A DNA stretch of 64,000 nt from an uncultured Hyphomicrobiales bacterium (lineage in GTDB: Bacteria > Pseudomonadota > Alphaproteobacteria > Rhizobiales > Beijerinckiaceae): positions 248,001 through 312,000 of the forward strand of contig CAIKAR010000030.1 in NCBI GenBank assembly GCA_903825465.1. The letters are read 5' to 3'. Below the pieces are notes generated by a model. That model was not told where the DNA came from. It saw only the letters and a list, made by a program, of their open reading frames with translations, and did no database searches. Every line of letters begins with the position of its first letter. The stretch's first letter is position 1. Shown in pieces: positions 38,066-50,062 of the stretch. A program made the position numbers and the translations under genes.

Positions 38066-39157
38066 TTACCGCGGACCACTCCGCTTGGAGCCGATCGCCG
38101 CCATCAAATCGCGCCAGGATTTGACGAAACTCGCGGCGCCGTCGGCCTGCAGTTTCGAGGCGAGCGCCTTGAGATCGATGCCCGCCTTGGCGTGCGCGGC
38201 GAGAACGGCTTCGGCGTCGCCGCCGTCCCGCGCCAGCGCTTGCGGCGCGCCGCCGTGGTCGGCGAAGGCGAGCAGCGTTTCCTCCGGCATGGTGTTGACG
38301 GTGTTCGGCGCCGCGAGACCTTCGACATACAAAACGTCCGAGGCCGATTTGTCCTTTGTTCCGGTGCTGGCGAACAACAATTTCTGCGCCCGGGCGCCGG
38401 CGTTTTCGAGGCGTTGAAACCGGTCGCTTTCAAGCAGATCGCGATAGGCCTTGAAGGCCTGCCGGCTCGCCGCCATGCCGAGCGTGTTGCGCATCGGGGC
38501 GGGAACCTTGTCGTGAACCGCGACATCCCAGCGGCTGACGAACAACGACGCCACCGAGCGCACGTCCGGCGACAACCCCGCCTCGACGCGGCGCTCAAGC
38601 CCGCGCATGTAGGCGTGCGCCGACGCGAGATATTGCTCCGTCGAAAAAAGCAGCGTGACGTTGACGGGAATCCCCGCGAAAATGGCTTCTTCGATGGCCG
38701 CGACTCCCTCCGCGGTGCCGGGAATCTTGATGAAAATGTTTGGGCGCTTCGCCAGCGCGAAGAGGGTCTTGGCCTGCTTGACCGTCGCGGCCGCGTCATA
38801 GGCGAGCTCGGGCGAAACCTCGAGCGACACGAAACCATCGACGGTTCCGGTCCGCTTGTGAATGGGCGCGAAAAAATCGGCGGCGCGGACAAGATCGTCG
38901 ATCGCCAATCCAAAAAACAGGTCTTCGTCGGACGCTTCCTCCTGCCCCGCGATATCGGCGTCGTAGGCGGCGCTTTTCGAGATGGCGCTGTTGAATATCG
39001 ATGGATTCGAGGTCAGCCCGGTCACCGAGAAGTCGCGGATATACCGCTCCAAAACGCCCTTATCGAGGAGATCGCGGGTGATGTTGTCGAGCCACAGGCT
39101 TTGCCCCAGCCGGTTCAAAGCCTGTGTCGAATTGGCCTGTGTCGAGTTGGCGACCAT
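38066..39157 (-). CDS. tal: Transaldolase
   Basis: A 363-residue class I aldolase of the pentose phosphate pathway. The Schiff-base Lys lies in IFIKIPGTAEG, with GLTSNPSIF, LLFSTEQY and LFVSRWDVAVHDK also present. It is the longer Tal subtype (about 360 residues). The N-terminus carries an in-frame duplication, NSTQA-NSTQA, due to a 15-bp tandem repeat. Confidence 0.95.
   Translation of the reverse strand: MVANSTQANSTQALNRLGQSLWLDNITRDLLDKGVLERYIRDFSVTGLTSNPSIFNSAISKSAAYDADIAGQEEASDEDLFFGLAIDDLVRAADFFAPIHKRTGTVDGFVSLEVSPELAYDAAATVKQAKTLFALAKRPNIFIKIPGTAEGVAAIEEAIFAGIPVNVTLLFSTEQYLASAHAYMRGLERRVEAGLSPDVRSVASLFVSRWDVAVHDKVPAPMRNTLGMAASRQAFKAYRDLLESDRFQRLENAGARAQKLLFASTGTKDKSASDVLYVEGLAAPNTVNTMPEETLLAFADHGGAPQALARDGGDAEAVLAAHAKAGIDLKALASKLQADGAASFVKSWRDLMAAIGSKRSGPR
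39120..39149 (-). repeat. 15-bp tandem duplication inside tal
   Basis: Two adjacent 15-bp units (39120-39134, 39135-39149) differ at one base and encode NSTQA twice, right after the start codon region. Confidence 0.8.
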
Positions 39158-39188
39158 CGCTAAAATCCCGAATGTTTGAAGCTGTCGG

Positions 39189-40163
39189 TTAGTCTGGCTT
39201 GATATTCGCCGCCCGAACCACCTTAACCCATTTTTCCGTCTCGCGTTCCATCATCGCCGTGAGCGCGGCGGGCGAGAGCGGCATGGGCGAGGAGTCGAGA
39301 ACGGCGAGGCCCGCCTTCACCTTGTCGTCCATCAAGGCCACGCCAACGGCGGCGTTGAGCTTGTCGACGATATCGGGCGGCGTGCCCTTGCGCGCGCCGA
39401 CGCCGAACCACACGGTCGCCGAGTATCCCGGCACGAATTCGGCGAGCGCGGGAAGCTCTGGCGTTAGCGCGGAGCGCGTCTCGGTGGTGACGCCGAGCGA
39501 GCGCAGCGTGCCCGTCTTGATGTAGTCGCGCGCGGGAAGGTTGGAAAACAGCACCTGCACTTGCCCCCCCAGCAAATCCGTCAACGCGAGCGCGCCGCCG
39601 CGGTAGGGCACATGGGTCAGATCGACGCCGGCCAGCATCTTGAACAATTCGCCGGCGAGATGTGGCGGGCTGCCGCTGCCCACCGAGGCGAAATTGATCT
39701 TGCCGGGATTGGCCTTCGCGTAGGCGATGAACTCCGGAACTGTTTTCGCCGGCAGCGACGGTGTCACCAGCATGTTCAGCGGGCCGATCGCGACGCCCGC
39801 GACTGTCGCGAAGTCGCGCGCGAAGTCGAATTTGGTGCCGCTGAACAACAGCGCGTGGACCGGATGCACGGAGTTGACGACGAACAGCGTGTAGCCGTCC
39901 GCCGGCGCGTGCGCGACGGCGTCGAGCCCGACCTCGCCGCCGCCGCCGGGGCGGTTGTCGACGATGAAGGGCTGGCCGAGCTGGTCGGACAATTGTTGCC
40001 CAACCAGCCGCGCGACGATGTCGGCGGAACCGCCCGGCGCGGTGTCGTCAACCCAGTGAACGGGCCGTGTCGGGTAGTCGAGCGCGAAGGCTGGGGCCGG
40101 CAGCAGCGGCGCAAGCGATGTGGCGGCGCTGGCGCGCAACAGGCGGCGGCGGGTCATGATCAT
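39189..40163 (-). CDS. TctC-family (Bug) solute-binding protein
   Basis: A 324-residue periplasmic receptor of the tripartite tricarboxylate transporter family. The N-terminus MTRRRLLRASAATSLAPLLPAPAFA looks like a Tat-style signal (RRR before the hydrophobic stretch). The pocket segments APGGSADIVARLV, PHLAGELFKML and VPYRGGALALTDL are typical Bug features. It is an orphan, like most. It is not adjacent to the first TctC gene and its ligand is unknown. Confidence 0.88.
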   Translation of the reverse strand: MIMTRRRLLRASAATSLAPLLPAPAFALDYPTRPVHWVDDTAPGGSADIVARLVGQQLSDQLGQPFIVDNRPGGGGEVGLDAVAHAPADGYTLFVVNSVHPVHALLFSGTKFDFARDFATVAGVAIGPLNMLVTPSLPAKTVPEFIAYAKANPGKINFASVGSGSPPHLAGELFKMLAGVDLTHVPYRGGALALTDLLGGQVQVLFSNLPARDYIKTGTLRSLGVTTETRSALTPELPALAEFVPGYSATVWFGVGARKGTPPDIVDKLNAAVGVALMDDKVKAGLAVLDSSPMPLSPAALTAMMERETEKWVKVVRAANIKPD

Positions 40164-40281
40164 GGGCGGGTTCCCTCGACTATCGGCGAAAACTTATCAA
40201 GCATGATTCCGCGCGGCGCCCGATCATACCGCAACCATCGAAAACGCGAAAAGCCGCGCTCAGGGCTTGGATAAACGTCGG

Positions 40282-40856
40282 CTATTCGCGATCCAGTCCC
40301 ACAAATCTTGGGTCGGTGGCGTAGAGCCGCGCCATCCATCGCGCGGTGTTCATGAAGGCGCGCCCTCGCGGCGTCAGCCGGTAGCCGTCGCCGGATTTTT
40401 CGAGATTGCCGGAAGCGACCTGTTCGTCGAAGCGGCGGCTCATCTGGTCCCATTCGCCGACGTAGATCCGCGTGAAGTCGCCGGCGATGTCGCCGACCGC
40501 CAGGGGATGATCGGCGCGCTCGAAGCGCGACAGCATGAACACCGAGATCGAGCGATCGACGGTGACAGGCCCGAGCGTGAAGAAACACAGGTTCAACGCG
40601 ATCGCGGTGACGACCGCGCCGGCCACGTCGCTCGCCCGCAATGAAAGCGCCGCGAGCCGCCGCGCGGCGACGCCGAGAATCGCCGCGGTCGCGAACCCGC
40701 AAACAACGAGCGCCGCGACGCCGCGGAAAAAAAGAATCGGCATGCCCGTGAAAGGCGGCGCGTTCATCGCGGCGACAAACAACATGGCGCAAACAATCGC
40801 GGCGGCGACGTAGCAGCCGGCCAGCGTGAGGATTTGGCGGAGCGCGCCGGCTTCGT

Positions 40857-40860
<4 letters not shown>
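40282..40860 (-). CDS. Small membrane protein of unknown function, coupled to the upstream 680-residue protein
   Basis: A 192-residue protein with about three to four hydrophobic helices (near 8-32, 38-60, 75-100). A cytosolic-looking tail contains RRFDEQVASGNLEKSGDGYRLTPRGRAFM, which reads like a winged-helix or helix-turn-helix hairpin. The start codon overlaps the previous stop (ATGA), so it is translationally coupled. The frame upstream of 40860 is not coding. I do not recognise a family. Confidence 0.65.
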
Positions 40861-42899
<2,039 letters not shown>

Positions 42900-42954
42900 G
42901 CGAGGCCGCCCCTTCGGGGCGACGTATAGGTGATTCGCGACCGCGCGTCAGAGC

Positions 42955-45279
42955 CTACGCGGCGCGCATCGCCTTCCACACGGCGAGCGGCGTGAGCGGC
43001 ATGACGAGATGCAGCGCCTTGCCGGGCGAGATCGCGTTTTCGATGGCGTTGACGATGGTCGGCGTCGACGCGGTGGTGCCGGCTTCGCCGACGCCCTTCG
43101 CGCCGATCTGGTTGGTGACGCAGCGCGTCGGGCTGTGCAGCACTTCCATGGGCGGCAGGTCCGCGGCGCGCGGCATCGTGTAATCCATGAAGGACGCCGA
43201 CAGCAGCTGTCCGGTTGCCTCGTCGTAGCGCGTGTATTCGCCCATGGCCTGGCCGATGCCCTGCACGACGCCGCCCTCGATCTGGCCATCGACGATGGTC
43301 TGGTTGAGGACAACGCCGCAATCGCTCACGGCGGTGTAGCGCACGATGGCGGTCTCGCCGGTGTCGGGATCGACCTCGACTTCCGCCACATGGCAGCCGT
43401 TGGGGAAAGACGGGCCCGTATGCGCGGTTTCCAGCGTGTCGAGGTTTTCCTCGATGGCGCCCTGCCGCTTCATCTCGTCGGCGTGTTTGGCGACTTCGAA
43501 CAGGGTGACGCGGCGGCCAGTCCTGGCGATTTCGAACACGCCTTCGCGGTACTGGATTTCCTCGTCGCCGGCCTGCAACACCGTTTTGGCGACGGCTTTG
43601 GCCTTGACGAGAACCTTGTCGGCGGTCTGCGCCACCGCGCTGCCAAACAGCATCGCCGTGCGCGACGCGACGGCGCCGAAGCCGGGCACGTCGCGGGCGC
43701 TGTCGCCAAACGTCAACGCGACATCCTCGACATCGATGTCGAGCCTGTCGGCGAGCAACTGGCGGAACACGGTGACGTGGCCCTGCCCCTGCGGCGCCGA
43801 GCCCAAGCTGACGACGGCCTTGCCGTTTTCAAATGTGACGCGGGCCGGCTCTTCGTAGTGGCCGCCGGAGATTTCGAGATAGCAGCAGACGCCGACGCCG
43901 CGTTTCTTGCCGCGCGCCGCCGATTGCGCCTTGCGGGCTTCGAAACCCTTGTAGTCGGCGGCGGCGAGGGCTTTTTCGAAAGCCGCGGGGAAATCGCCGC
44001 TGTCGTATTTGGGGCCGGACGCGCTTTGATAAGGCATCTTGGCGGGGTCGATCAGATTGCGGCGGCGCAGTTCGGCGGCGTCGACGCCAAGCTGGCGCGC
44101 GGCGGCGTCAACGGTGCGCTCGAGCAGGTAGTTCGCTTCCGGACGTCCGGCGCCGCGATAGGGGCCGACGGGCACGGTGTTGGTGAGATAGGTTTTCGAT
44201 TCCACCGAGATTTTGGGAATGTCGTAGACGCTCGGCAGGCAGAAGGCGATGTGGAAAGTCGGCACCATCACGGCGACGCCGGTGAGATAAGCGCCGGCGT
44301 TCATCGCTCCGGAGACGCGCAGGCCGAGGAATTTGCCGCGCTCGCTCAACGCGAGTTCCACCTGCCAGACGGAATCGCGCGCCTGATTGTCGGTGACGAA
44401 GGATTCCGCGCGCGTCGATGTCCAGTGAACCGGCTTGCCGGTCTTTTTCGCCGCCACCAGAAGCGCGGGATATTCGGGATAGGTCGAAGCCTTCATGCCG
44501 AAGCCGCCGCCAACGTCCTTCGTCAGCACGCGCAGTTTCGGCATCGGGATTTTCATCGTCATCGCGACTTGCGCGCGGATGCCGGCGACGCCCTGCGTTC
44601 CCGTCCACAAGGTGTATTGTTCGCCGGCGGCGTCGTAGGCGGCGGTCGCCGCGCGCGGCTCCATCGACACCGCGTTGATGCGCTGGTTGACGATGTTGGT
44701 TTTCACCACGTGGCGGGCGGTCTTGAAGGTCTCGTCGAGAGCGGCTTTCTTGGCGCCGTCCTCGTCCGGCGGCGCGGCCCAGTCGAGCGCCATGTTGCCC
44801 GGAGCCTGCGGCCAGAGCGTCGTCTTCGCGGCGATCGCCTGATCGAGCGTCACGACCGCGGGCAAGTCCTCGAAGTCGATGTCGACCAAGTCCGCGGCGT
44901 CCTGCGCGGCCGTGGCGGATTTGGCGACGACCATGGCGATGGGCTCGCCGACGTGCATCGTTTTTTCGCCGGCGAGAATGGGACGCGGCGGCGAAATCGG
45001 CATGGCGCCGCCGCGGCCGGGAAACGGGATCGATCCCGAGACGCCGCCCAGCCCGAGGTCGGCGAAGTCCTTGTGGGTGTAAACCGCGACGACGCCGTCG
45101 GTGGCCTGAGCGCGCGAGGTGTCAATCGACAGGATTTTCGCGTGGGCGCGGGGCGAGCGCGCGAAGGCGGCGAACAAGGCGTCGACCGGACGCGTGTCGT
45201 CGGTGTATTGGCCTTCGCCCTTCAGCAGGGGCGCGTCTTCGTAACGGCCCGCCCACTTTCTCGCCGCGCGATCGCTCAT
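42955..45279 (-). CDS. Xanthine dehydrogenase family molybdopterin-binding subunit
   Basis: A 774-residue large subunit of the molybdenum hydroxylase family. It has RYEDAPLLKGEGQYTDD at the start, DVGGGFGMK, VGPYRGAGRPEA in the active-site loop, and the catalytic Glu in GAKGVGEAGT. The loop is of the AYRGAGR type, not the VAYRCSFR of true form I CO dehydrogenase. The FAD and 2Fe-2S subunit genes that usually adjoin it are absent from both sides. The substrate is unknown. Confidence 0.9.
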   Translation of the reverse strand: MSDRAARKWAGRYEDAPLLKGEGQYTDDTRPVDALFAAFARSPRAHAKILSIDTSRAQATDGVVAVYTHKDFADLGLGGVSGSIPFPGRGGAMPISPPRPILAGEKTMHVGEPIAMVVAKSATAAQDAADLVDIDFEDLPAVVTLDQAIAAKTTLWPQAPGNMALDWAAPPDEDGAKKAALDETFKTARHVVKTNIVNQRINAVSMEPRAATAAYDAAGEQYTLWTGTQGVAGIRAQVAMTMKIPMPKLRVLTKDVGGGFGMKASTYPEYPALLVAAKKTGKPVHWTSTRAESFVTDNQARDSVWQVELALSERGKFLGLRVSGAMNAGAYLTGVAVMVPTFHIAFCLPSVYDIPKISVESKTYLTNTVPVGPYRGAGRPEANYLLERTVDAAARQLGVDAAELRRRNLIDPAKMPYQSASGPKYDSGDFPAAFEKALAAADYKGFEARKAQSAARGKKRGVGVCCYLEISGGHYEEPARVTFENGKAVVSLGSAPQGQGHVTVFRQLLADRLDIDVEDVALTFGDSARDVPGFGAVASRTAMLFGSAVAQTADKVLVKAKAVAKTVLQAGDEEIQYREGVFEIARTGRRVTLFEVAKHADEMKRQGAIEENLDTLETAHTGPSFPNGCHVAEVEVDPDTGETAIVRYTAVSDCGVVLNQTIVDGQIEGGVVQGIGQAMGEYTRYDEATGQLLSASFMDYTMPRAADLPPMEVLHSPTRCVTNQIGAKGVGEAGTTASTPTIVNAIENAISPGKALHLVMPLTPLAVWKAMRAA

Positions 45280-45423
45280 TGACGCCTCCTGCCGCGTATT
45301 CTACCCGCATATCGGGTTAAGGGCGGGATGTTTCACGCCGGTGGCCGGCAAGTCAATCGTCCATCCGTCGCCGTATTCCCGCGCGAATTCGGTTGTTCGT
45401 GTCTTGGCACAAGTGAGAACGCC

Positions 45424-45633
45424 ATGTCCCTGTTTGACGAAGCCGATCCTTTCGGCGCGCCGCCGAAGAAAAAGACGGCCCATGAGATAGGCCAGCCGCT
45501 CGACGCGATGTCCGTGAGCGAACTGGACGAGCGGGTCGTTCTCCTGCGTGAGGAAATCGCCCGCCTGGAGGCCGCGCGCGCCTCCAAGCAGGCGTCGCGC
45601 GCGGCGGCGGATTCGGTGTTCAAAAGCGGGTGA
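45424..45633 (+). CDS. DUF1192 family protein
   Basis: A 69-residue cytosolic protein. The acidic start SLFDEADPFGAPPKKK and the helical segment MSVSELDERVVLLREEIARLEAARASK match DUF1192, a small coiled-coil family common in alphaproteobacteria. Its function is unknown. I start at ATG 45424; the open frame back to 45328 is unlikely coding. Confidence 0.85.
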   Translation: MSLFDEADPFGAPPKKKTAHEIGQPLDAMSVSELDERVVLLREEIARLEAARASKQASRAAADSVFKSG

Positions 45634-45749
45634 ATCCGGAGAGGCGGCGGGCGCGCTCCGATGGGCGAACGTCCTGGTTTTTCAGGTGTTAATCGTTTAA
45701 TAGGGATTTCAAGTTATTAATTGGTTGTCTCGACTTGTCGGGATATTCG

Positions 45750-45820
45750 AGTGGCTCCTGTCCACTTTGTTTGACGCCTCCCTGTTATCACTTAGAGCCG
45801 CCTCGCGCGGCTCTTTTTTC
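45750..45820 (+). ncRNA. Candidate small RNA with anti-Shine-Dalgarno-like loop
   Basis: A gene-free stretch (45634-45961) contains a small hairpin, AGTGG (45750-45754) with CCACT (45762-45766), exposing CTCCTGT in its loop. A CCTCCC stretch (45778-45783) and a strong rho-independent terminator follow. A weak promoter, TTGGTT (45721) with a 17-bp spacer and TATTCG (45744), lies just upstream and would put the start near 45757, cutting into the hairpin. The 5' end is therefore unresolved. The terminator could also simply serve the DUF1192 transcript. Confidence 0.3.
45795..45820 (+). terminator. Rho-independent terminator
   Basis: An 8-bp stem AGAGCCGC (45795-45802) with GCGGCTCT (45808-45815), a 5-nt loop and a run of Ts to 45820. 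It is 160 bp after the DUF1192 stop. Confidence 0.9.
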
Positions 45821-45961
45821 GTTTGCGGCGGGCGCGCGCGTTAACCTTTACAGATGGTTATCGACTCCGGGGGCCGTTTTGGCGCTATGGTTGCTCCACA
45901 TGGAAACAAGGCGGGGGCTGTCCCAAAACGTGGCGGCGCGTGGCGTAGCAAGGCGGGTTTC

Positions 45962-46510
45962 ATGGCGAGTATTTCGAGTTTTCCGGGCCGCGACATCGTG
46001 GGCGACGACAAGACCATTTCCTTCGCTCACAAATTGGCGACATCGGACGCGTTCAAAGCGCTGTTCAAGGAGGGCATGGGGCTCGTCGAGCAGTCGGCCG
46101 CCTATCTCGACGGCCCCGGCCGGATCGAAGCCAAAAGTCTTCCGCGCATCGAGGCGCTGGCCTACGCCTCCGAAAGCATGCGTCTGACGACGCGCCTGAT
46201 GCAATTGGCGTCGTGGCTTTTGTTGCAACGCGCGGTCAACGAGGGCGAGCTGTCCGCGGCGCAGGCGGCGGCGGAAAAACACCGGGTGAAACTGTCGCCG
46301 CAGGAGCTCGCCAGCAACACCGAGACCTTCGCGAAACTGCCGTCGAATTTGCGGGATCTCTGCCGGCATTCGCTGCGGTTGCAGTCGCGCGTCGTGCATC
46401 TCGACGAGTTGCTCTACAAGCGCAAATCGGCGAACGACACGGCGCCGATGGTGATACCGGTTCATTCGCAGCTCGCGGCGCTGCAAAAGGCCTTCGCCGC
46501 CAAGGCGTAA
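45962..46510 (+). CDS. DUF1465/RcdA-family protein
   Basis: A 182-residue protein of the family that contains Caulobacter RcdA, an adaptor that helps ClpXP degrade the cell-cycle regulator CtrA. The helical core has FAHKLATSDAFKALFKEGMGLVEQSAAYLDG, then LTTRLMQLASWLLLQRAVNEGE and LVRLQSRVVHLDELLY-type helices. I start at ATG 45962; the frame upstream to 45854 is unlikely coding. A role in CtrA turnover is inferred from the family. Confidence 0.8.
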   Translation: MASISSFPGRDIVGDDKTISFAHKLATSDAFKALFKEGMGLVEQSAAYLDGPGRIEAKSLPRIEALAYASESMRLTTRLMQLASWLLLQRAVNEGELSAAQAAAEKHRVKLSPQELASNTETFAKLPSNLRDLCRHSLRLQSRVVHLDELLYKRKSANDTAPMVIPVHSQLAALQKAFAAKA

Positions 46511-46537
46511 GCGCGTCCGAGGCTGGATTTAAACGCG

Positions 46538-46567
46538 AAAAAGCCCGGCGCGAGCCGGGCTTTTTTT
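46538..46567. terminator. Bidirectional terminator between rcdA-like gene and rpmE
   Basis: Five As (46538-46542), a 7-bp stem GCCCGGC (46543-46549) with GCCGGGC (46554-46560), loop GCGA, and seven Ts. The symmetry suits both convergent genes. Confidence 0.9.
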
Positions 46568-46581
46568 GTCGGAAAAGACAG

Positions 46582-46809
46582 TTACTTGCGCGCGCCGAGG
46601 CTGCCGAAGCGCGAGGTGAATTTCGACAGGCGGCCGCCGCGGTCGAGCAGCTGCTGCGAGCCGCCGGTCCAAGCCGGATGCGTCTTCGGATCGATGTCGA
46701 GGTTCAGCGTGTCGCCGGCGTTGCCATAGGTCGAGCGCGTCATATAATCGCTGCCGTCGGTCATCACGACCTTGATCATGTGGTACTGGGGATGGATGTC
46801 GGGCTTCAT
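46582..46809 (-). CDS. rpmE: 50S ribosomal protein L31
   Basis: A 75-residue L31. It begins [18 protein letters not shown] and contains [21 protein letters not shown], both diagnostic. There is no CxxC zinc ribbon, so it is the zinc-independent (C-minus) form. The much longer open frame in which it sits is a GC-rich shadow of the ABC transporter; the ATG at 46809 is the real start. Confidence 0.97.
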   Translation of the reverse strand: MKPDIHPQYHMIKVVMTDGSDYMTRSTYGNAGDTLNLDIDPKTHPAWTGGSQQLLDRGGRLSKFTSRFGSLGARK

Positions 46810-46995
46810 CGTCGATTCCTGAAATTCGGGTTCTCGGCCAGCCGGGTCAAGACTGGCCAAGCCGTGAAAAGATCGTTCCCAAAAGCGGGGTTGCGCCCCT
46901 ATAACGCAGCCCGGGGCGGGAAACAAGGTTTGACTTCCGCGCGATTTCGGGACGCTTAACGTCGCGCGCGGGGCGGGCCGCCAGAGGACAAGTGA

Positions 46996-48828
46996 ATGAC
47001 GGATACGACGCAAGCCGCCGCCGACGCGCGGAAATCGCGGGGTTCGCTCAAGGCGTTGAAGCCGTTGTTGCCCTACGCGGCGCGGCACAAACTCTGGATC
47101 GCCGGCGGGCTGACGGCGCTGGTCGCGGCCTCGGCGGCGACGCTTACCTTGCCCGTCGCGGTGCGGCGGATGATCGATTTCGGCTTTTCCCCCGAGCGCG
47201 CCGGCCTGATCGACAGCTATTTCATCGGCATGGTCGGCGTCGTCGCCGTCTTGGCGCTGGCGTCCGGCTGCCGCTATTTCCTGGTGATGTCGCTTGGCGA
47301 ACGCGTGGTCGCGGACTTGCGAACCGATCTTTTCGCGCATCTGGCGCGGCTCGACGCGGCTTTCTACGACACCGCGAAGACGGGCGAGCTGGTGTCGCGC
47401 CTCACCGCCGACACCACGCAGATGAAGGCGGCGTTCGGCTCGTCGGCCTCCGTCGCGCTGCGCAATATCTTCATGTTCGTTGGCGCTATCGGCATGATGC
47501 TCTTCACCAGCCCCAAGCTGTCCGGGCTTGTGCTGGTGGCGATACCGGTGATCGTGTTTCCGCTGGTCGCCTCGGGCCGGGTGGTGCGCGGCCGCTCGCG
47601 CCGGGCGCAGGACACATTGGCGGAGGCGAGCGCCTTCGCGGCGGAGAACCTCGGCGCGACGCGGACAATGCAGGCGTTTGTCGCCGAAGACGCGACGATC
47701 TCGCGCTTTTCGCGCGCGGTGGAATTCGCCTACGCCGCCGCGAAGTCGGCGATCGGCGCGCGCGCGGTCTTGACGACCGTGGCGATTTTCCTCGCCTTCG
47801 CGAGCGTCGTCGGCGTGCTGTGGCTGGGCGCGCAGGATGTCATGGCCGGCCGCGTCACCGGCGGGCTCTTGTCGCAGTTCGTGCTGTTGGCGGTGCTGGG
47901 CGCGAGCTCGCTGGGGCAGTTGTCGGAAGTGTGGAGCGAATTGTCGTCGGCCGCCGGCGCGGCCGGGCGCATCGCCGAATTGCTCGACACGAAGCCGCGG
48001 ATTGTCGCGCCGGCCAACCCCGTGGCGATGCGCGAGCCGCCGCGCGGCGAAATCGCCTTCGACAACGTCTCCTTCGCCTATCCGACGCGCGTCGGCGCGC
48101 CCATCGTCGCGGGCCTTTCCTTCACCATCAAGGCGGGCGAGACCGTCGCCATCGTCGGGCCTTCCGGCGCCGGCAAATCGACGGTGTTTCAACTGCTGAT
48201 GCGCTTCTACGACCCCGTCGGCGGCCGGGTGCTCGTCGATGGCCTCGACGCCAGGCTCGCCGACCCCGCCCAACTGCGCGGCCGGATGGCGCTGGTGCCG
48301 CAGGACGCGGTCGTCTTTGGCGCGTCGGTCGCCGACAATATCCGCTATGGCCGCGCGGGGGCGAGCGACGCCGAGGTCGCGGCGGCGGCCGAGCGCGCCG
48401 CGGCGGCGGAATTCATCCGGGGCCTTCCGGAGGGCTATCAGACCATCATTGGCGAGCGCGGCGTGACGCTGTCGGGGGGCCAGCGCCAGCGCCTCGCCAT
48501 CGCCCGGGCCATCCTCAAGAACGCGCCGATCCTGCTGCTCGACGAGGCGACTTCGGCGCTGGACGCGGAGAACGAAACGCTCGTGCAACGCGCGCTCGAC
48601 AATGTGATGAAGGACCGCACGACGCTGGTCATCGCGCATCGTTTGGCGACGGTGCTGGGCGCGGACCGAATCCTCGTCATGGACGGCGGCAAGATCGTCG
48701 AGGAAGGCGCCCACGCGGCGCTGGTGGCGAAGGACGGCCTTTACGCGCGGCTGGCGCGCTTGCAATTCGACGCCGGCGCCACGGCGCTGGGCGGGACCGT
48801 GGCGAACGTGGCGGTGGCCCTCACCTGA
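46996..48828 (+). CDS. ABC exporter, fused permease-ATPase
   Basis: A 610-residue half-transporter. Six membrane helices (about 30-310) include the exporter motif [14 protein letters not shown]. The ATPase has Walker [10 protein letters not shown], the Q-loop PQDAVVF, signature LSGGQRQR and Walker [13 protein letters not shown]. It belongs to the MsbA/multidrug/lipid exporter group and probably works as a homodimer. The substrate cannot be assigned. It is divergent from rpmE. Confidence 0.9.
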   Translation: MTDTTQAAADARKSRGSLKALKPLLPYAARHKLWIAGGLTALVAASAATLTLPVAVRRMIDFGFSPERAGLIDSYFIGMVGVVAVLALASGCRYFLVMSLGERVVADLRTDLFAHLARLDAAFYDTAKTGELVSRLTADTTQMKAAFGSSASVALRNIFMFVGAIGMMLFTSPKLSGLVLVAIPVIVFPLVASGRVVRGRSRRAQDTLAEASAFAAENLGATRTMQAFVAEDATISRFSRAVEFAYAAAKSAIGARAVLTTVAIFLAFASVVGVLWLGAQDVMAGRVTGGLLSQFVLLAVLGASSLGQLSEVWSELSSAAGAAGRIAELLDTKPRIVAPANPVAMREPPRGEIAFDNVSFAYPTRVGAPIVAGLSFTIKAGETVAIVGPSGAGKSTVFQLLMRFYDPVGGRVLVDGLDARLADPAQLRGRMALVPQDAVVFGASVADNIRYGRAGASDAEVAAAAERAAAAEFIRGLPEGYQTIIGERGVTLSGGQRQRLAIARAILKNAPILLLDEATSALDAENETLVQRALDNVMKDRTTLVIAHRLATVLGADRILVMDGGKIVEEGAHAALVAKDGLYARLARLQFDAGATALGGTVANVAVALT

Positions 48829-49855
48829 AGTAGTCGTTGTAAACATCGGTCCAATGCGCCAGCGAAGACTGCAATCTGGCGGGTTCGATGTATTGCGCGC
48901 GGAAATGGCCGGTCTCGGGGCGCAGGTTGGGATCGAGCGGCGGGATGTTCGGCGCGACCGGCAGTTCGCCCGCCTTCGCCATGATCGTCTGGCCCTCGTC
49001 GGACATGATGAAATCGAACAGCAGTTTTCCCGCGTTGGGGTGCGGCGAGTTTTTGGTGACCGCCATCGGCAGCACCACCGCCAGGGCCGGCTCCAGTTTC
49101 AGCCAGCCGACGGGCGCGCCCTTGCGCGCCGAAATCACGGCGTGGTTGTTGAAGATTTGCAGCGCGATCGAGAATTCACCGGCGATGACCGTGTCGAGCA
49201 CCTGCCGCGCGGTGACGGACATGCCGGAGATGTCCTGCTGGCCCAGTTTGGCGAGATAGGCCCGGCCTTTTTCCTCGCCCATGTCCATCAGGATGTTGCC
49301 GACGAACCCTTGCCCGGCGGAACTCGAGGGCTTCGTGTTCCACGCCATCTTGCCCTTGTATTTCGGGTCGAGCAGATCCTCCCAGGTTTTCGGCTCGGTT
49401 CCCTTTGGCACGAGATCGGTGTTGTAGCCGGTTGCCAGCACATATTCGTTGCACGCGAGCCAGTAGCCCTCCGGGTCAATGTAGCGGGCGGGCAGCGTGG
49501 TGGCGGGAATCCATTTCTCGATCAAGTTCTGCTGGCGCAGCACGATGGGCACGGTTGTGCCGTCGACGAGATCGGCGAGCATCTTGCCGGCGCGCGCCTC
49601 GTTGATGACCCGCAATTCGAGTTCCGCCGTGCTGGCGCGGGCGTAGTCGACTTTGACGCCGTATTTGGCCTCGAAGGCGGCGACGGCGGGCCGCACGAAC
49701 TGATCCACGATGGCGGTGGTGTACCAGGTGACCGAGCCCTCTTTCCGGGCGGCGTCGATCAACGCTTGATCGGCGGCGCGGGCGGAACCGGCCGCCAGCG
49801 CGGCGGCGGCGAGCGCGGCCAAGGACGGCAACAGCGAACAGAGGCGAATGCGCAT
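48821..49855 (-). CDS. Fe(III)-type ABC transporter solute-binding protein
   Basis: A 344-residue periplasmic binding protein with a signal peptide ending ARAADQ. The start [17 protein letters not shown] and the later [20 protein letters not shown] and [16 protein letters not shown] match the FutA/AfuA-type iron-binding group and related receptors. No permease gene adjoins. Its last 8 bp overlap the convergent ABC exporter. ATG 49855 gives the signal peptide; the frame continues upstream without one. Confidence 0.85.
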   Translation of the reverse strand: MRIRLCSLLPSLAALAAAALAAGSARAADQALIDAARKEGSVTWYTTAIVDQFVRPAVAAFEAKYGVKVDYARASTAELELRVINEARAGKMLADLVDGTTVPIVLRQQNLIEKWIPATTLPARYIDPEGYWLACNEYVLATGYNTDLVPKGTEPKTWEDLLDPKYKGKMAWNTKPSSSAGQGFVGNILMDMGEEKGRAYLAKLGQQDISGMSVTARQVLDTVIAGEFSIALQIFNNHAVISARKGAPVGWLKLEPALAVVLPMAVTKNSPHPNAGKLLFDFIMSDEGQTIMAKAGELPVAPNIPPLDPNLRPETGHFRAQYIEPARLQSSLAHWTDVYNDYFR

Positions 49856-50062
49856 GGCGTTTCCCTTCGGTCGGGGAAAGTGCGGCCGTCGCGCGGGAAA
49901 ATCAATCGCCCTCGTGTTTTCCGCGGACGCCGGGACGCCGGATCGCGAATTATAATGGCGGGGCCTTCCGTTGGCGGCCTTTTTGACATAGCAAATCCGT
50001 TTTGACAGGCTCCGCCGCCGAATTGGTTGGCGGGACCGTCCCAACCACCGCGAAACGGCCGC

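Noticed and set aside
43009-45282. A 757-codon plus-strand frame opposite the molybdenum hydroxylase gene
   Set aside because: No domain or codon bias; the minus-strand protein is unmistakable.
45838-45861. A CtrA site before the RcdA-family gene (TTAACC then GGTTAT)
   Set aside because: The half-sites are inverted and the spacing does not fit TTAA-N7-TTAA.
46582-48846. A 754-codon minus-strand frame ending in rpmE
   Set aside because: Only the last 75 codons (from ATG 46809) are real L31; the rest is antisense of the ABC exporter.
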